From Desulfocapsa sp. (GTDB lineage: Bacteria; Desulfobacterota; Desulfobulbia; Desulfobulbales; Desulfocapsaceae), in contig JAFLJS010000012.1 of the NCBI GenBank assembly GCA_022712895.1, forward strand, positions 1 to 40,682: a stretch of DNA of 40,682 nucleotides, given 5' to 3'. A program made the translations under genes and the position numbers. The notes under the pieces were generated by a model that saw only the letters and a list, made by a program, of their open reading frames with translations, made no database searches and was not told where the DNA came from. This document shows positions 8,253 through 17,700 of the stretch, piece after piece (the first letter of the stretch is position 1; each line of letters begins with the position of its first letter).

Positions 8253-10913
8253 ATGAAGTCTGGTAGTAACCTTGAAACACTATTAAGAGAAGGAACATTC
8301 GTCGTAACCGGCGAACTTGGTCCTCCTAAAAACGGAAACCCTGAAGTGGTTCGCGAGAAAGCGAAATTGCTGAAAGGAAACGTAGATGCAGTCAATATAA
8401 CAGACTGCCAGACAGCAATTGTCCGCATGTCTTCTATAGCTGCAGGGCTTATTGCCAAAGAAGAAGGAATAGAGCCGGTCATTCAGATGACCTGTCGTGA
8501 TCGTAACCGTATTGGTATGCAGTCTGATATTCTTGGCGCTCAGGCGCTGGGACTCAAAAACCTGCTCTGTCTTACCGGTGATCATCAGAAGTTTGGTAAC
8601 CATCCCGGTTCGAAAGGCGTCTTTGATATGGATTCCATTCAGATGCTCGGCATGATGAAAGCCATGCGTGATGATAAAAAGTTTCAGTGTGGTGAAGAGA
8701 TTAAAAGTCACCAGCCGAAACTGTTTCTTGGTGCAGCTGCTAACCCATTTGCCCATCCCTTTGAGTATCGTGCTGTTCGACTTGGGAAGAAGGTGGCTGC
8801 AGGTGCTGATTTTGTGCAGACCCAGATTATCTATAACGTAGAAAAATTCAAAAAATTCATGGAGATGGTTCGCGATCTCGGTCTCCATGAAAAATGTTAT
8901 ATTCTTGCCGGAGTGACTCCTCCAAAATCACTTGGCATGGCACGGTACATGCAAAAATTTGTGCCAGGTATGGATGTAACCGATGAAGTTCTCCAGCGTA
9001 TGAAGGATGCCAAGGATAAACAGGATGAAGGAATGCAGATCTGTGCAGACATCATCAATGAAGTAAAAGAGATTGAAGGCGTGGCCGGGATTCATTGCAT
9101 GGCCATTGAGTGGGAGGAGGCGGTTCCTGAGATATTAAGCAGAGCTAAACTTCTTCCTCGTCCGGGTATCACCGAAACAGCAGCAGAAGTAGTAGAAGAG
9201 AAAACAACTGAACAGATCACCGTTCAGTCTGTTGATACGGATGCGCTGCTCGAAAAAGCCAAAACTGAGGCCGCTGCTATTATAAAGGCTGCAAGAGTTG
9301 AAGCTGATGAACTGAAAAAACAAGCTGGAGCAGCAACAGCTGCTGCTTCCACAGAGACTATAACTGTCGTGCCACAAGGTGCGGATGATTCAGGAGAGCA
9401 TGAAATGAATGAAAAAGAACGGATCATGGCCCTTGATTCTGTAAATCAGGGTCTTGCCGCATTGAAAAAGGCCTATGGATTGACTGATGATCAGTTTGAA
9501 GCCCTCTCCAGTTTTGCAGGAGCACATGCAATTCTAGGTAAGGTTCCTGAAACATCTCCAGCACCTGCTGCTGCGCCAATTGCTCCAGTAGCACCAGCTG
9601 CTCCGGCAGTTGATGATAGTGCAGAAAAAGCAAAAGCTGATGCTGAAGCAAAGGTCAAAGCCGATGCAGATGCAAAAGCCAAGGCAGATGCGGATGCCAA
9701 AGTGAAAGCTGACGCAGACGCTAAATTGAAAGCTGATGCAGATGCAAAAACAGCCGATGAGGCTAAAGCTAAAGCTGATACAGAAGCAAAAAGCAAAGCA
9801 GATGCTGATGCTAAAGCTAAGGCGGATGCGGATGCAAAAGCTGTAGCAGATGATAAAGCCAAAGAAGAAGCTGATACAAAAGCCAAAGAAACTACAGCAC
9901 CTGCTGCCAGTGATGATTTTGCTGTTGCCAAGCTTGCTCTTGAGCCTACATCACTTGCAGACAGGACTACAAAAGTCGATCCTAAAATCTACACCACCAA
10001 CTACTCCGGCAAGGTTCGTCCCGTAAAAATGGGTAATGGTGATCATATAGTAGAAGTTGGCGGAGCGACTTCCATGCCATTCCAGTTGTTTGAAGGAGAG
10101 CATCCAAATAAGCAACTCATCGCCATGGAAGTTACAGATGTAAAGCCTGACGAGTGGCCAGAACCCCTTGCGCGGCATTTTGCAGATGTTCTTGATAACC
10201 CGGTTGCCTGGGCTCAGAAATGTGTGAAAACTTATGGTGCTGATGCAATTGCCATAACACTTGGCTCCACTGATCCAAATGGCATGAATCGATCTTCCGC
10301 CGATGCTGCAAAAGTTGCAGCAGAAGTTATCAGCGCAGTCGATGTTCCGGTAATTGTCTGGGGTTGTGGAAACTCTGATAAAGATACCGAGACGCTTCGA
10401 GATCTCACATCTGTCATTGGTGACAAGAAAGTATGTCTTGCTCCACTTGAAGATTCCAACTACAAGACCATCGGCGCAACAGCCATGGCCTTCCAGCATC
10501 CAATTGTTGCTGCTTCTCCAATCGATGTAAACCTCGCCAAGCAGTTGAACATTCTTCTTGAGAATCTCGGTGTCTCCCTTGATACAGTGCTGATGGATCC
10601 ATCCGTTGGCGCCCTCGGCTACGGTATTGAATACACATACTCCGTAATGGAGCGTATCAGGATTGCAGCACTCACTCAGAATGATGAGAAACTGATGGTT
10701 CCAATCATCTGTAACCTTGGTTGTGAAGTATGGAAAGCCAAGGAAACAAAACTTCCAAGTGATGATATGATTGGTGATCAAGAAACACGCGGTATTATGA
10801 TGGAAGCACTCACCGCAAGCTGTATGCTTATGGCTGGTGGCGAAGTGATGATCATGCGTCATCCTAAAGCCATTGCCCTTACAAGAGAATTGATTAACGG
10901 TCTGATGGACTGA
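8253..10913 (+). CDS. Fusion: methylenetetrahydrofolate reductase (MetF) - Ala/Lys/Asp linker - corrinoid Fe-S protein small subunit (AcsD)
   Basis: An 886-residue fusion. Residues 1 to about 304 are a full-length MetF ('GTFVVTGELGPPKNG', 'MTCRDRNRIGMQSDILGA', 'LLCLTGDH', 'GADFVQTQIIYNVEKF'), which reduces methylene-THF to methyl-THF. Residues 305-553 form a linker: a charged helical stretch, a small segment from M385 ('MNEKERIMALDSVNQGL'), a Pro/Ala stretch, then about 90 residues (457-546) of imperfect KADADA-type repeats. Residues 554-886 are AcsD/CdhD ('MEVTDVKPDEWPEPLARHF', 'DSNYKTIGATAMAF', 'LMDPSVGALGYGIEYTYSVM'), partner of AcsC in methyl transfer. AAGGAG lies 8 nt before the start. 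An in-frame ATG at 9405 also has AGGAG 8 nt upstream. The reading frame is continuous; the functional meaning of the fusion is inference. Confidence 0.93.
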   Translation: MKSGSNLETLLREGTFVVTGELGPPKNGNPEVVREKAKLLKGNVDAVNITDCQTAIVRMSSIAAGLIAKEEGIEPVIQMTCRDRNRIGMQSDILGAQALGLKNLLCLTGDHQKFGNHPGSKGVFDMDSIQMLGMMKAMRDDKKFQCGEEIKSHQPKLFLGAAANPFAHPFEYRAVRLGKKVAAGADFVQTQIIYNVEKFKKFMEMVRDLGLHEKCYILAGVTPPKSLGMARYMQKFVPGMDVTDEVLQRMKDAKDKQDEGMQICADIINEVKEIEGVAGIHCMAIEWEEAVPEILSRAKLLPRPGITETAAEVVEEKTTEQITVQSVDTDALLEKAKTEAAAIIKAARVEADELKKQAGAATAAASTETITVVPQGADDSGEHEMNEKERIMALDSVNQGLAALKKAYGLTDDQFEALSSFAGAHAILGKVPETSPAPAAAPIAPVAPAAPAVDDSAEKAKADAEAKVKADADAKAKADADAKVKADADAKLKADADAKTADEAKAKADTEAKSKADADAKAKADADAKAVADDKAKEEADTKAKETTAPAASDDFAVAKLALEPTSLADRTTKVDPKIYTTNYSGKVRPVKMGNGDHIVEVGGATSMPFQLFEGEHPNKQLIAMEVTDVKPDEWPEPLARHFADVLDNPVAWAQKCVKTYGADAIAITLGSTDPNGMNRSSADAAKVAAEVISAVDVPVIVWGCGNSDKDTETLRDLTSVIGDKKVCLAPLEDSNYKTIGATAMAFQHPIVAASPIDVNLAKQLNILLENLGVSLDTVLMDPSVGALGYGIEYTYSVMERIRIAALTQNDEKLMVPIICNLGCEVWKAKETKLPSDDMIGDQETRGIMMEALTASCMLMAGGEVMIMRHPKAIALTRELINGLMD

Positions 10914-10980
10914 TTATTTTAACTAAGCTAACCCGCAAAAAAGAGAATTTTGTTTTTCGTATAAAACAGGAGTTTACAAC

Positions 10981-13185
10981 ATGTCAAAAATAATTTGTTC
11001 AGCAGCCATTCGTGGCGCACAAAAGATCATCGATATGGCTGAGAGCAGCTATGAGGATGCTGTTAAAAAATTCGGAGAGGACAAGGACGTTTCTTTTCCT
11101 AATACCGCATATTATCTGCCTATTATTTACAGTATGCTTGGTGCAAAGGTTGAAAAACTAGGCGATATGAAAGACATTTTCAAGGAATGTCGTAAGTTAA
11201 TGCCTCCCGTAGTGACTGGGGATATCTGGCTTCCCTATCTAGCTCCTGCACTCGATGCTGGTATGGCCACCTTCTTTGCAGAAGAGATGTATGAGTCTAT
11301 TCGCTACCTGAATGATTCAACACTCTATACAGCAACTGAAGATCCAACAGCTGATAACTACTGGCTCGGCGCTGCCGATGATGTGATCTTCCGTAAACGT
11401 GGAGTTGAATTTGTTGATGGTTCTGCTCCTGGTTTTGCTGCAATTTTAGGAACTCCAAAAGATCCTGAAATGGCCGCTAAAATTGCTATCGAATTGCAGG
11501 AGAAAAACCTCTATATCTTTATGCACGATCAGACAGAGGGGATCAGCCTGCCAGAGCAACTTATAAAACAGAATGTTCAGGTCGGCTGGAACACCCGTCT
11601 GGTTCCATTTGGACGTGAATATACCACAGCCGTTTTTGCAATCGGTTTTGCCTGTCGTGTGGCCCTTGCCTTCGGTGGTGTGAAGCCAGGCGATTATGCT
11701 GCAAACCTTAAATATAATAAAGATCGTACATTTGCTTTTGTTATGGCTTTTGGAGAGGTGAGTGACGAGTGGTACGCAAATGCCGCTGGTGCTATCAACT
11801 GGGGTTTCCCAACCATCTCTGATTATGATATCCCAGAGATTCTACCAACAGGTGTTTGTACATACGAACATGTTGTTGCCAATGTTCCCCATGAGGAAAT
11901 CGTTCAGAAAGCCATTGAGGTTCGCGGACTGAAAGTAAATATCACCAAAATCGATATTCCAATGTCTTTTGGCCCCGCCTTTGAAGGTGAGCGTGTTAGA
12001 AAAGATGATCTCTTTATGGAATGTGGTGGTGGTCGTACACCTGGTGTTGAAGTGCTTATCTCCAAAGAGATGGATGAGATCGAAGACGGTGTCGTTACCC
12101 TTGAAGGAAAAGATATTAGTGATCTTGAGCAGGGCGAAAATGTGCCTCTTGGGATTCTGGTCGAGGTCGCAGGCCGCGAAATGCAATCAGATTTTGAGCC
12201 TATCCTTGAGCGTCAGTTCCATCATTTGATCAACTATATTCAAGGTATTATGCATATGGGACAGCGTAATATCATGTGGGTACGAATCGGTAAAGCCGCT
12301 GTCGAAAAAGGATTCTCCTTTAAACATATTGGTAAAGTGCTGCATGGCAAACTGCATCAGGAGTTTGGTGCCATCGTTGATAAAATCCAGGTGAAACTCT
12401 ACACCACTGAAGAAGGTGTACAGCATATCACGGATCTTGCCAAATCAGTATATCATGAACGTGACCTTCGCCTTGGTGCCATGACCGATGAGACTGAGGA
12501 TGTGTTCTACTCATGTACTCTCTGTCAGTCATTTGCTCCCAGCCATGTATGCGTAATTACACCTGAGCGTATCGGAATGTGTGGTGCCTATAACTGGCTT
12601 GATGGAAAGGCCTCTTATAATATCAACCCCACTGGGCCCAACCAGCCAATTGCTAAGGGTGAGTGTATTGATACTGACAATGGCTATTACGAAGGTATTA
12701 CAGAATTTGTTAATCAGGCATCGCGAGGAGCTGTTCCTCAGGTAAGTTGTTACTCCCTGATGAACAATCCCATGACCGCCTGTGGCTGTTTTGAGGCCAT
12801 TGCTGCCATGCTTCCACAAGCAAATGGTATCATGGTTGTTAACCGAGACTTTCTTGGCATGACTCCATCTGGAATGAAGTTTACCTCCCTTGCCGGTATG
12901 GCTGGTGGTGGTATGCAGACTCCAGGCTTTATGGGTGTCAGTAAACATTATATGACTTCTAAGAAGCTCTTTAAGGCTGAGGGTGGACTCAAACGTGTTT
13001 GCTGGCTGCCGAAGATGCTGAAAGATGAACTTGCTGACAAGTTGAAGGCAGTTTGTGAAGATATCGGAATGCCTGAACTGTTCGACATGATTGCGACTGA
13101 AGAGCAGGGGACTACTGAGGAAGAGATCCTCGAGTTCTTAAAAGAAAAAGGTCACCCATGTTTAGAGATGGAAGCAGCTGTATAG
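10981..13185 (+). CDS. acsB: Acetyl-CoA synthase (A-cluster subunit of CODH/ACS)
   Basis: This 734-residue protein joins CO, a methyl group from the corrinoid protein and CoA into acetyl-CoA, or the reverse. The A-cluster ligands are clear: C512, C515, C524 and C534 in 'SCTLCQSFAPSHVC...MC' bind the [4Fe-4S] cluster, with C601-G602-C603 ('MTACGCFEA') for the distal nickel. The spacing matches bacterial AcsB with a shift of about six residues from the Moorella numbering. The long N-terminal region, absent from archaeal CdhC, is present. AGGAG lies 8 nt before ATG. It follows the MetF-AcsD gene by 67 bp. Confidence 0.97.
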   Translation: MSKIICSAAIRGAQKIIDMAESSYEDAVKKFGEDKDVSFPNTAYYLPIIYSMLGAKVEKLGDMKDIFKECRKLMPPVVTGDIWLPYLAPALDAGMATFFAEEMYESIRYLNDSTLYTATEDPTADNYWLGAADDVIFRKRGVEFVDGSAPGFAAILGTPKDPEMAAKIAIELQEKNLYIFMHDQTEGISLPEQLIKQNVQVGWNTRLVPFGREYTTAVFAIGFACRVALAFGGVKPGDYAANLKYNKDRTFAFVMAFGEVSDEWYANAAGAINWGFPTISDYDIPEILPTGVCTYEHVVANVPHEEIVQKAIEVRGLKVNITKIDIPMSFGPAFEGERVRKDDLFMECGGGRTPGVEVLISKEMDEIEDGVVTLEGKDISDLEQGENVPLGILVEVAGREMQSDFEPILERQFHHLINYIQGIMHMGQRNIMWVRIGKAAVEKGFSFKHIGKVLHGKLHQEFGAIVDKIQVKLYTTEEGVQHITDLAKSVYHERDLRLGAMTDETEDVFYSCTLCQSFAPSHVCVITPERIGMCGAYNWLDGKASYNINPTGPNQPIAKGECIDTDNGYYEGITEFVNQASRGAVPQVSCYSLMNNPMTACGCFEAIAAMLPQANGIMVVNRDFLGMTPSGMKFTSLAGMAGGGMQTPGFMGVSKHYMTSKKLFKAEGGLKRVCWLPKMLKDELADKLKAVCEDIGMPELFDMIATEEQGTTEEEILEFLKEKGHPCLEMEAAV

Positions 13186-13191
13186 CGCTGT

Positions 13192-13293
13192 AACTGTCCA
13201 GAAGCACTCATCTCTGTACGGTCAGGCTGGCTCACATAGTTTTACTATGCTTCGCCTGCCCGCCTGTACAGATATGAGCACTTCTGAACAGTT
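13192..13293. repeat. 102-bp near-perfect inverted repeat between acsB and acsC
   Basis: The left arm begins AACTGTCCAGAAGCACTCAT and the right arm ends with its imperfect complement finishing CTTCTGAACAGTT. The centre is CATAGT-ttt-ACTATG. Most of the element could fold as one long hairpin with a few mismatches. It is different in sequence from the dispersed repeat family elsewhere in the window. It starts 7 nt after the acsB stop, so it could protect or process the mRNA between acsB and acsC, reduce read-through, or be a small mobile palindrome. Confidence 0.85.
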
Positions 13294-13332
13294 ACTTGAT
13301 CGAGTAAAATTTTAAAAATTAAAAATATATAT

Positions 13333-13348
13333 AGTAAATTCATTTACT
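13333..13348. promoter_or_regulatory. Short palindrome upstream of acsC (possible operator)
   Basis: AGTAAAT-TC-ATTTACT is a symmetrical 7-2-7 site 25 bp before the acsC ATG, in an A/T-rich stretch following the long inverted repeat. It could be a regulator site or part of an internal promoter; only symmetry supports this. Confidence 0.25.
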
Positions 13349-13373
13349 GTTTCGTTTAACCGGAGGAATAACC

Positions 13374-14729
13374 ATGGCCTTAACAGGTATTCAAATCCTT
13401 AAAATGCTGCCCAAAAAGAATTGTGGCGAATGCAGCATTCCAACATGTCTCGCTTTTGCCATGAAAGTGGCAGCAGGTCAGGTGGAAATTGGAGAGTGTC
13501 CCTATGCAACTGAAGAGGCCATAGCCACAATTGGTGAAGCTTCTGCTCCACCGATTCGTACCGTTAAAGTGGGTACTGGTGATGATACTTTCACAGCTGG
13601 CGGTGAAACCTGCATGTATCGTCATGATAAGCGCTTTGAGAATCAGACCGGTATTGCGGTTTTGGTGACAACTGAGCAGAGTGATGCAGATGTGGAAGGT
13701 CGTATTGAACGCTTTAATAAGCTTGAGTATGAGCGTGTTGGTGTGATCATGAAAGCTGATCTTATCGCTGTTAAGGATGCCAAAAATGATGAGGCTTCTT
13801 TCACTGCACTCACCCAGAAGGTACTCGATGGGTCTGCTCGTGCTGCCATCATCCTTATTAGTGAATCTGCTGCAAATCTTGCTGCTGCTGCTAAAGTATG
13901 TGGTGCTCGGACTCCGATTCTTCATGGTGCGACTCTTGATAACGCCGATGAGATGGTGAAATTAGGCGAAGAATTCAAAACTGCAGTTGGTGTTGCCGGT
14001 AGCAATCTTGATAACTGCGTAGAAGTGTCTGAAAAGCTTCTTGCTGCAGGTCTCAAAGATCTCGTTATCGATACTGGAGCCAGAACGCTGCGTGCTGCGT
14101 TTGAAGATAATGTTGTGGCCCGTCGCGCAGCCGTAACTTCAAAGTTCAAACCACTTGGTTTTCCTACCATTACCTTCCCCTGTGAGATCTCAGATGATCC
14201 GATGATGGAAGCCATGGTTGCCTCTGTTCTGATTGCCAAATATGCTGGTATTATTGTTCTTTCAGATATTCAAGGTGATCTTATCTTTCCGCTTTTTCTT
14301 GAGCGAATGAATATTTTCACAGATCCGCAGCGTCCAATGGTTGTAACAGAGGATATTTATCCTCTTACCGGACCTGATGAAAATTCTCCTGTTATTATCA
14401 CCTGTAACTTCTCCCTTACCTACTTTATTGTTTCCGGTGAGATTGAAGGATCTAAGGTTCCAAGCTGGTTGCTCATTAAAGACACTGAAGGTCTTTCTGT
14501 TCTTACTGCATGGGCAGCTGGAAAATTTGGTGCTGATCTTATTGCTCAGTTTATCAATAAGAATGGAATCCTCGATAAAGTGAAACATCGTGATCTGATT
14601 ATTCCTGGCTACCTTGCCTCCATGAAAGGTGAGCTTGAAGAAGAGCTTCCAGACTGGACTATAATCATCGGACCTCGTGAAGCCGGGCATCTGCCGGCCT
14701 TTTTAAAAGAATGGAAACCATCTGCGTAA
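13374..14729 (+). CDS. acsC: Corrinoid iron-sulfur protein large subunit
   Basis: This 451-residue AcsC/CdhE binds the cobamide and one low-potential [4Fe-4S] cluster. The N-terminal ligands are visible in 'KKNCGECSIPTCLAFAMKV' with a further Cys in 'GECPYA'. The middle is a TIM-barrel region ('GETCMYRHDKRFENQTGIAV') and the C-terminal 'GPREAGHLPAFLKEW' is typical of the cobamide-binding region. It partners with the AcsD part of the upstream fusion. CGGAGG lies just before ATG at 13374. The next gene starts 13 nt after the stop, so the two are probably translated together. Confidence 0.95.
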   Translation: MALTGIQILKMLPKKNCGECSIPTCLAFAMKVAAGQVEIGECPYATEEAIATIGEASAPPIRTVKVGTGDDTFTAGGETCMYRHDKRFENQTGIAVLVTTEQSDADVEGRIERFNKLEYERVGVIMKADLIAVKDAKNDEASFTALTQKVLDGSARAAIILISESAANLAAAAKVCGARTPILHGATLDNADEMVKLGEEFKTAVGVAGSNLDNCVEVSEKLLAAGLKDLVIDTGARTLRAAFEDNVVARRAAVTSKFKPLGFPTITFPCEISDDPMMEAMVASVLIAKYAGIIVLSDIQGDLIFPLFLERMNIFTDPQRPMVVTEDIYPLTGPDENSPVIITCNFSLTYFIVSGEIEGSKVPSWLLIKDTEGLSVLTAWAAGKFGADLIAQFINKNGILDKVKHRDLIIPGYLASMKGELEEELPDWTIIIGPREAGHLPAFLKEWKPSA

Positions 14730-14742
14730 GCAGTAGTATTTT

Positions 14743-17700
14743 ATGAGCACTGTAACTCTGAACATAAATGGCGATCAAATTGTAGCTGAAGAGGGGATTA
14801 CCATCCTTGAAGTTGCCAAACGATCAGAAATAACCATTCCCACCCTTTGTCATGTAAAAGGTAAGCCTGCTGATTCCCCATGTAGCGTTTGTGTGGTTGA
14901 AGTGGAGGGTCAAGATGAATTAATGCGATCCTGCGTAACCCTTGCCAAAGAAGGAATGGTTATCCAGACAGAATCTGACGATGTTATTAAACATCGTCAA
15001 GAACGTCTTGCTGTGATCTCAGAAAACCATTTTGGAGATTGTAAGGCGCCATGTAATCTTACCTGTCCAGGTCAGATTAATGTTCAAGGCTATATAGCAC
15101 ATGTTGCCAAGGGCGAATACGAAGAGGCATTGCGTGTGGTAATGGATCGAAATCCTCTTCCATTTTCAGTGGGACGTGTCTGTCCACGTTTCTGCGAAAC
15201 CAGATGCCGTCGTATACTGATTGATGAACCTGTCTCTATCAACCACCTGAAACGTTTCGTTGCAGACTGGTGTATGAAAAAGGAGATAAATCTTAAGATT
15301 CCAAAGGATAAACCAACAGGTAAACGCATTGCTGTTATTGGTGGTGGACCTGCTGGATTGACAGCGGCATGGTTCCTTGCCAAGAAAGGTCATGAGGTAA
15401 CTATATTTGAGGCGGCCCCAAAACTTGGTGGTAACCTGCGATATGGCTTACCGGATTATAAGATACCTAAAGATATAGTTGACTATGAAGTGAACGCTAT
15501 TATGCGCATGGGCATAAACGTTCGTCTCTCTCAGCGGTGGGGCACTGATTTCACTCTGAAGGATTTGAAAGATTTTGGTTTTGATGCCACCTTTATTGGT
15601 GTTGGCGCAACTGTCGATGTTCCTTTTGATGTGCCTTGTACCGATAAGGCCAACGTTTATACTGCTGCCAATTTCCTGCGTCAGATTAACGAAAGAAGGG
15701 AGCTTGATCTTGGCAAGAAAGCTGCTGTTATTGGTGGAAATAATATCGCCATGGAAGTTGCCCGGTCACTTTTGCGTCAGGGAGTTGAACAGGTAACCGT
15801 TATTTATCCTCGTGCTCGTCTTGAGATGCCTGCGAATCAGCGTAATGTTAAGGAAGCCCAAAATGAAGGAATCCAGTTTCTGCTTATGGCCTCTCCCAGT
15901 GGCTTGTGCGCCGTACCAGATAAAAACCATCGTTTAAAACTTGATCTTATCAGGATGAAACTTGGTGAGCCCGACAAAAAGGGTAAACGTGATATCCTGC
16001 CAATTACAGATTCAATGAACACTCTGGGTGTTGATACCGTTATCTCTTCACTCGGCCAAAGGGCAGTGATTGGAGAGACTATGCTTGGCGGTGAGCTGGA
16101 AGCGCAGTTAAAAATAAAGCCAAATGGAATGTTCGACGCCAATGCTCGTAGTGCACAGACCAGTGTTGAAGGCGTTTTTGCAGGAGGAGATGCCTCCACT
16201 GGTACAAAATCGGTTATTCAGGCAGTTGTTTCCGCACGGCGTGCTGCAAACAGTATCAATGCCTTTGTCATGGGTTGTGAAAAAGAGCCTGCTGATGATC
16301 GTTTTAACTTTACCCGTGGTAAAGGTTTTGATGACGTATCCTTAGCCAATTTTGAAGGCATCGGTATTAATCTTCGTGAGAAGATGCCCACCAGGCCTCC
16401 TGAGGTTTCCACACAGGATTATGATGAGGTGAAGCTCGGTTTTACCGAAAATATGGCTAAGCGTGAGGCCGAACGCTGTTTGAAGTGTGGGTGCACCGCC
16501 TTTGAACGCTGTGATCTCAAACGTCTCGATATTGACAACAAGATCAATATCAACAAAACGGGAATGGGTAAAGTACCTGTTTATCCAATTGATGAAAGTC
16601 ACCGGGCCATAACTGTTGATCCTAATAAATGCATTTTTTGTGGCCGTTGCGAACGATCCTGTGAATACGATGCCTTGGAAGTTCGTGCCACTTCTCTTGA
16701 TGAGAAAGGACGACCTGTAGGCCTCGTCATTGATTTCAAGGAAAACTGTGTTTCATGTGGCAAATGTGTTGATAATTGCTCAACAGGTGCATTGAACAAG
16801 AAAAATCGCATAGTTCCAATCCAATCTGAAGAGGTTCGAGAAGTCCGAACAACCTGCCCCTATTGCGGCACAGGCTGTCAGATGATTTTGAAAATCAAAG
16901 GGCAGACTTTGATGGAAGTCACTGCTGATCCTGAAGTTGGACCTAATTACGGTGATCTTTGTGTGAAAGGCCGTTTTGGACATAATTTTATCCAGCATCC
17001 AGACCGCTTAACTACACCGCTGATAAGGCGTCAGAAGGGTATGCCCCTCGAACCTGTAAAGTGGGATGAAGCATTGGATTTTATGGGACAGGCATTTTCC
17101 AAGATTCTTGGTGAGAATGGACCGGATGCGCTGGCTGGACTCTCTTCAGCCCGCTGTACAACTGAAGAGAATTATGCCTTTCAAAAATTCTTCAGGGCTG
17201 GGATAGGAACAAATAACATTGACCACTGTGCCAGATACTGACACAGCCCAACGGTGACCGGTCTGGTCACGGTACTTGGTTCAGGCGCTATGACAAACAC
17301 CATCAACGGCATTCTCGAAAGTGATGTAATGCTGGTGATTGGTTCGAACACTACAGAGACCCATCCTATTATCGGTTTGCGAATGCTTGAGGCCGTTAAA
17401 AAAGGATCAAAATTGCTGGTTGCTGATCCTCGCAAAATTCAGCTTTGTGATTCTGCCGTCCAGTGGATGCAACAGCGTCCCGGAACAGATGGTGCACTTA
17501 TCAATGCCCTTTGTCATGTTATCATGAGCGAAGGCCTTGAAGACAAAGAGTATATTGCTGAACGTACTGAAAACCTTGACGCATTCAACGAATCCATTGA
17601 AAAGTGTAGCCCTGAATGGGCCGAAGAAATAACAGGTGTCAGTGCAGATACCATAAGAGATGTTGCCCGTATATTTGCTGCAGGTGAACGAGCAGGTATC

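Noticed and set aside
9491-9931. 146-codon Ala/Ser-rich open frame antisense to the MetF-AcsD linker
   Set aside because: A by-product of the repetitive linker codons on the other strand; no ribosome site or family.
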